From NCBI GenBank assembly GCA_963920575.1, contig OY986972.1, positions 6,155,115-6,219,114 of the forward strand: a stretch of DNA of 64,000 nt, in the 5' to 3' direction. Below, piece by piece: positions 58,998 to 64,000 of this stretch. The position numbers and the translations under genes were made by a program. The DNA is from Narthecium ossifragum (taxonomy: Eukaryota; Streptophyta; Magnoliopsida; Dioscoreales; Nartheciaceae). The notes beneath the pieces were generated by a model. It was given only the letters and a program-made list of their open reading frames with translations. It was not told the DNA's origin and made no database searches. Every line of letters starts with the position of its first letter. Position 1 is the first letter of the stretch.

Positions 58998-61214
58998 TGT
59001 GAGGACCCGTCCCTCCATCCCTTCGGCTTGTTGTTTACCCCAAGGGCAATTTGGGAAATTGCGCCTTGGCGGTCGTTTCACACTGGTTGAGCACACACAG
59101 ACCTTGTTTGATACTTGTGTTTGTTTAGAAAGGTTAGGTGGACCCGAGGTTGGGGTTCTGGGCTTGGGCCTGGGTCCCTGCCCAAGTTTGCCTTTCAGGG
59201 CACAGAAGATCGATCACCTTGGGGTGAAGATCGATCCTGTTGCTAGCAGGATCGATCATGCATGCAAGGATGATCGATCCTACGTGTGCCTGGAAGTCTT
59301 TGTCGGTGGCTTTCGAAGGACGGCCACCGCGGTGGCCGTCGCTTCCCCTGTCAGGGGAGGGGAGACTTTTGCTCCCCTCCTTTGCCTTTCCCGCGGTTTC
59401 TCCGGCTTTCCCCGGCCTTACCCCCTTCCCCTCCCCCTCCTTCCTTCCCCTCTTCTTCTTCTTTCCCGCGAATGCTCTGCTTCTTCCCCTGTTCCGACCG
59501 CTCCTTTCTCTCCTCCGTTCTTCCTCCTCCGGCCACCTCTCCTGGAGCTTGAAGGCTCGTTGGGTTCGTGGCGAGGCGAGGAAGATCCGTGGCTAGTCTT
59601 CGTGGATCGAAGCTGCTCTGAGGAGGTAGGGTCTTCTTCTAAACTCCGGCTGTTTGAGGGTTTTGTATCCGGGTTTTGTTTTGCTTAGATCTCCTTGTGG
59701 AGTTGTTCTTTCCCGGTTTTGAGGCCTTGAGTAGCCTCGTTGTACTCAGATCTACCAACCCACCAAGTTTGGTGGGGTTTGGTTGTGTTTTCCGGCGGTT
59801 CTCCGGCCGGAAGCACGCCGGAACCCATCTTTGGGTGATCGATCCTTCTGGGAGGAAGGATCGGTCCTCTGGTGTGGGCTTGCTGCGCCCAGCACATGAT
59901 CGATCTTCTTATGGGAGGAGATCGATCATGGGGCCTGGGTAAGCATGGTTACCCTTCGTCCCGAGAATGATCGATCTTCCTGGGAGGAAGGATCGATCTT
60001 CCCTGGTGCGACTGGAAGGGTGTCCTCTGTCACCAAAGAGATCGATCTCCCTGGGAGGAATGATCGATCTTCTTTGGCTCGACAGTGAGGGAAGCTCACT
60101 GTTGCTTGGATGATCGATCCTTCCCTTGGTGAGGATCGATCCTTCAGTAGCAGAGAGGGTTTTCAAGAGTTTTGCCCGCGGGGCTTCGCATGCGAGTGAC
60201 TTTTTACGGTTTTACCCTCGGGGTTTATCCTGTAATGATTTATGTATGAATGCTCATCGCTTTGTGGTTGAACTGGGAGGGTGATGCCTCCCAGGTGTGT
60301 AGAATAAATGGGCTGTCGGTATGCCCTTACCGCTTTGTGGTGAACCGAGGGAGTCATGACCCTCGGGAGTGTTTAGTATAAATGGGCCGAAGGTGTGCCC
60401 TTGCTGTGTTGTTTGTTTACAGCTTTATCATACTTATCCTGCCCTTTTTCCTGTGCATTAGACATGCTAGGATAGGTTGGGTGGGTGTTGACTCTGCTGC
60501 TTAGAGTACCGAGTGATGGTAGTCTTAACTTCGGTTATTCCGCCAAGTGCGGAGATCCCGCTTGGAGAAGGGGGTCCTACTGGTTGCGTCGTGTCCACCC
60601 TGTGTCAGGGAATGTCGGAGTTGCCCACCCTTGAGCAGTGGCGTTATCGGAGATACGCACCTAGGACAGGAACCCTTCGGGTTATTGATGGGATTGTGGG
60701 ATCCTTGGCAAGCCTCGGTATTTGGCATCAGAGTGTGTCCGGTTGCTTTACCCTTGTTGTGTGGGAGTTGTAGAGTAGGACCCTGCTGAGCTGTTGCTCA
60801 TGCCTACCTGGACTGTGTTTGTTGCAGGTGCAGGTGGCCGCTCTGTCCCAGTGTTACCCCCTCGGTCGTCTCGTGGCAGCGGGCCGGATCCTGACCATGT
60901 CTGAGGGTCAGGATGGGTTCGTGTGTGCCTTCGCGGAGACCCCGGTGGGTGTTGCAGTTTCTTTTTGGGGACTGTTGATCCCTTGTGGTTTGCTGTACTA
61001 AACTCTGTTAACTCTTTTATTACCGTTTTTGTAATAAATGTTAATAGCTGTGGTTTAGTAGCTTGCTTCCGCTCTTTCTCTGTGCTGTCCAGCTGTTTCC
61101 GCCAGCTGGGCCTTAGTCTCAACTGTTTTCGCCAATTGAGGCTAGTGGTTGTGGTGTTCGTTTTTCCCCCCTCGTGTCCCGGCCCGGGTGCGCTCTGCGG
61201 GTCGGGGCGCGACA
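58998..61214 (+). mobile_element. 5' LTR, 2217 bp, with paired GATCGATC hairpins
   Basis: TGTGAGG...GCGACA. GATCGATC octamers at 59208, 59229, 59250 and 59272, then pairs 59837/59859 (second degenerate), 59898/59920, 59969/59991, 60040/60062 and 60112/60134. GC-rich frames at 59240-59690 are LTR composition, repeated identically in the 3' LTR, and show no family similarity. Confidence 0.9.
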
Positions 61215-61415
61215 GCTTGGTATCAGAGCATAGGTTGTAGATCCCAGGGTGTTGGATCGGGTCTCTGCGGAGACGTGCATGGGTTGGGGTAGTTCTAGAG
61301 TTAGAACATCCCTGTTTGCTTGCTTACTTTCCGCTGAGTGTGTTTGTATCTCTTTGCTGAGTGCAGTTTGTTTCGTCTTTGACGAGTGGAACTCGCGTTT
61401 CTGTTGTTGGTACAG

Positions 61416-62664
61416 ATGGCAGGGCAGCCTGGCAGTCCTCGTGGGTTGGGCCGTGGCGATCCTCCTGAGGCGAGCGACGTCCGGCAGACTCCCGAGGCTG
61501 AGGAGCCTCAGCACCAGCCCTACGTACCAGCGACAGAGACAGACTCTGCCGTGGGCGGTGAGGTGGAGATTCCCTTCCGCCGTAGGGAGGCCCCCTCACC
61601 CGTCGCCAGGCGCTCCTTGGCGTCTGAGGTCCTCGAGTTCCGCCGGTTGGACCCGCCGAGGTTCAACGGCGGAAGCGGGGATCCGTCAGTGGCCGAGGAG
61701 TGGCTCGACGGAGTCACCAGTTTGCTTGACCTCTTGTTCGACGAGAGCGACCCCGTCCGGGTCAGACTCGCGGCTCTCCAGCTTGAGGGAGATGCCCGGG
61801 ACTGGTGGCGCACAGTTCAGGCCACCAGCGCAGCAGGAGGGCAGTTGTCTTGGGACGGTTTTCGTGCAACCTTTCTCGACGCGTACTTTCCCTACAGTGC
61901 GCGGTTGGCGTTGACTGAGGAGTACCTCAGTCACTTTCAGGGTGCTCGTACTGTGCAGCAGTATGCCACCACTTTCACCCACTTGGCCAGGTACGCTGGG
62001 CCAATGGCAGCCGACCCTACCGCCCGGGCCCAGCACTTCGAGAGGGGGGCTCCGTGAGGAGATCAGGCGGTTGATCGCCGCTCGGCAGGCGACTACCTAC
62101 TCCGCAGTTTTGGGTGCTGCGTTGGCAGTGGAGCCACGTTGCCTGGGGAGGCCGAGGTCTGTCCAGCCAGTACCGGCGGCAGGTGGGGGAGGAGGTGAGC
62201 AGCACCATAGGTCTCAGGGGCGCAGAGACCATCACAGGAGGCCCTCGCATCAGCAGCAGTATCGCCAGCAGCCGTACCAGCAGCAGTCCCGCCAGGACGA
62301 CCAGCCACTTTTGACGGCGGGGCCCGCACAGCAGTCTTCCCGGGAGGGAGGCCGAGTTCAGCAGTCCGAGCGTGGGCCAGCGCTGTGCTTTCACTGCCGG
62401 CAGCCAGGGCACATCCGCAGGGACTGTCCGCGATGGAACGCACGGGGTGCGGCGCCATCAGGAGGTCGAGACGGAGGGTCCCGGGCTGGGCAGGGCCAGA
62501 GAGGTGGAGCCGGGCCAGGCCGCAGCGGAGGTCAGGTGTTCGCCCTACCTGACCGCCCCTACGCAGACGAGGTGCAGCCGTCTTATCAGGAGTACCTGTC
62601 TCAGCACCCGCTCCCGCTGACCGTAGCACCACCCGTCTCCAGAGGTACTCTTACCGCTTTGTAG
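61416..62664 (+). pseudogene. gag of the LTR element, one frameshift
   Basis: Frame 1 (61416-62057) encodes a retrotransposon Gag capsid: RRLDPPRFNGGSGDPSVAEE, ALQLEGDARDWWRTV and TFLDAYFPYSARLALTEEYL. In a six-G run at 62043-62053 the frame moves by one. Frame 2 continues to 62664 with EEIRRLIAARQATTYSAVL, a Gln/Arg-rich linker and a CCHC zinc knuckle (CFHCRQPGHIRRDC). The frame ends at TALstop about 80 bp before the 3' LTR, with no protease. The extra G could be a mutation or a homopolymer sequencing error. Confidence 0.88.
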
Positions 62665-62746
62665 TATCCTGCTAGGCGTTGTTTTCGTTTCTGAGCCCTA
62701 CCTTGATCGAATCTCGAGGACGAGATTTCTTTTAAGGGTTTTAGGA

Positions 62747-64000
62747 TGTGAGGACCCGTCCCTCCATCCCTTCGGCTTGTTGTTTACCCCAAGGGCAATT
62801 TGGGAAATTGCGCCTTTGCGGTCGTTTCACACTGGTTGAGCACACACAGACCTTGTTTGATACTTGTGTTTGTTTAGAAAGGTTAGGTGGACCCGAGGTT
62901 GGGGGTTCTGGGCTTGGGCCTGGGTCCCTGCCCAAGTTTGCCTTTCAGGGCACAGAAGATCGATCACCTTGGGGTGAAGATCGATCCTGTTGCTAGCAGG
63001 ATCGATCATGCATGCAAGGATGATCGATCCTACGTGTGCCTGGAAGTCTTTGTCGGTGGCTTTCGAAGGACGGCCACCGCGGTGGCCGTCGCTTCCCCTG
63101 TCAGGGGAGGGGAGACTTTTGCTCCCCTCCTTTGCCTTTCCCGCGGTTTCTCCGGCTTTCCCCGGCCTTACCCCCTTCCCCTCCCCCTCCTTCCTTCCCC
63201 TCTTCTTCTTCTTTCCCGCGAATGCTCTGCTTCTTCCCCTGTTCCGACCGCTCCTTTCTCTCCTCCGTTCTTCCTCCTCCGGCCACCTCTCCTGGAGCTT
63301 GAAGGCTCGTTGGGTTCGTGGCGAGGCGAGGAAGATCCGTGGCTAGTCTTCGTGGATCGAAGCTGCTCTGAGGAGGTAGGGTCTTCTTCTAAACTCCGGC
63401 TGTTTGAGGGTTTTGTATCCGGGTTTTGTTTTGCTTAGATCTCCTTGTGGAGTTGTTCTTTCCCGGTTTTGAGGCCTTGAGTAGCCTCGTTGTACTCAGA
63501 TCTACCAACCCACCAAGTTTGGTGGGGTTTGGTTGTGTTTTCCGGCGGTTCTCCGGCCGGAAGCACGCCGGAACCCATCTTTGGGTGATCGATCCTTCTG
63601 GGAGGAAGGATCGGTCCTCTGGTGTGGGCTTGCTGCGCCCAGCACATGATCGATCTTCTTATGGGAGGAGATCGATCATGGGGCCTGGGTAAGCATGGTT
63701 ACCCTTCGTCCCGAGAATGATCGATCTTCCTGGGAGGAAGGATCGATCTTCCCTGGTGCGACTGGAAGGGTGTCCTCTGTCACCAAAGAGATCGATCTCC
63801 CTGGGAGGAATGATCGATCTTCTTTGGCTCGACAGCGAGGGAAGCTCACTGTTGCTTGGATGATCGATCCTTCCCTTGGTGAGGATCGATCCTTCAGTAG
63901 CAGAGAGGGTTTTCAAGAGTTTTGCCCGCGGGGCTTCGCATGCGAGTGACTTTTTACGGTTTTACCCTCGGGGTTTATCTTGTAATGATTTATGTATGAA
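62747..64000 (+). mobile_element. 3' LTR, first 1254 bp (runs off window)
   Basis: Near-identical to 58998-60250, offset about 3750 bp. Visible differences: one G/T in 'gcgcctttgcgg', one extra G in 'ggttgggggttc', 'gacagcgagg' for 'gacagtgagg', and 'ttatcttgta' for 'ttatcctgta'. Confidence 0.95.

Larger units (their letters stand above)
58998..64000 (+). mobile_element. Young gag-only Ty3-type LTR retrotransposon (TR-GAG-like), partial
   Basis: 5' LTR 58998-61214; primer binding site TGGTATCAGAGC (61218-61229, initiator-Met tRNA type) three bases after it; gag 61416-62664; polypurine-rich end (about 62722-62745); 3' LTR from 62747 to the window end. The internal region is only 1532 bp and has no protease, reverse transcriptase, RNase H or integrase. 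This is the layout of a non-autonomous element that depends on a relative. The LTR parts that can be compared (about 1254 bp) differ at about three bases and one single-base indel. Confidence 0.92.

Noticed and set aside
59240..59690. 118- to 229-codon frames repeated at 62887-63440
   Set aside because: They are LTR sequence, present identically in both LTRs; no protein family resemblance.

Overview
The window is nuclear DNA of a flowering plant. Evidence: intron-rich genes with standard plant splice sites, plant-specific families (phloem-protein-2 lectin, SYMRK-type receptor kinase, FRIGIDA-like, oxidosqualene cyclase), a chloroplast rDNA insertion, and dense plant transposons (Copia, Ty3 and Cassandra LTR elements, Helitrons, Tourist/Harbinger and Mutator MITEs, LINEs, a SINE). 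The species cannot be fixed. A receptor kinase with only two leucine-rich-repeat exons argues against a eurosid; a non-grass monocot or another non-eurosid lineage would fit, at low confidence.

Three intact genes could be assembled exon by exon, all with consistent reading frames. (1) A PP2-type lectin gene on the minus strand, 1529-3716, 3 exons, 285 aa. (2) A symbiosis receptor-like kinase (SYMRK) on the plus strand, 9630-34487, 14 exons, 891 aa. It has a malectin-like domain, a GNPC motif, two LRRs, one membrane span and a kinase with all catalytic residues. Its introns are swollen by insertions: chloroplast 23S rDNA in intron 1; a Cassandra solo LTR, Tourist and Harbinger elements and a foldback MITE in intron 11; a SINE in intron 12. 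(3) CARA, the plastid carbamoyl-phosphate synthase small subunit, on the plus strand, 46185-52040, 11 exons, 458 aa, with a perfect G-box palindrome in its promoter.

Broken genes: a FRIGIDA-like pseudogene (about 5070-5552, minus), the C-terminal third of an oxidosqualene cyclase (38261-40085, plus), two LINE 3' fragments (7440-8508 and 57215-58221), and a Copia pol remnant (minus, 44640 down to 40248) split by a Ty3-type solo LTR.

Layout: 1-1300 repeats; 1529-3716 PP2; 4740-5552 FRL remnant; 5700-8508 retroelement remnants; 9630-34487 SYMRK; 35421-36095 Mutator MITE; 36382 to about 37537 Helitron with an assembly gap; 38014-40085 tandem repeats and OSC pseudogene; 40248-44640 nested Copia and solo LTR; 46185-52040 CARA; 52671-56193 a large putative Mutator-like element with a 1.5-kb satellite core; 56385-56982 MITE; 57215-64000 three-layer nest (LINE, reverse LTR fragment, young gag-only LTR element whose 3' LTR runs off the window).

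The most unusual signal is a shared architecture in the LTRs of unrelated retroelements. Copies of the self-complementary octamer GATCGATC are set 21-22 bp apart in pairs, and the pairs recur about every 60-72 bp. The pattern appears in a Copia LTR, in Ty3-type LTRs and in a third LTR-like remnant, in several cases just upstream of a TATA box.
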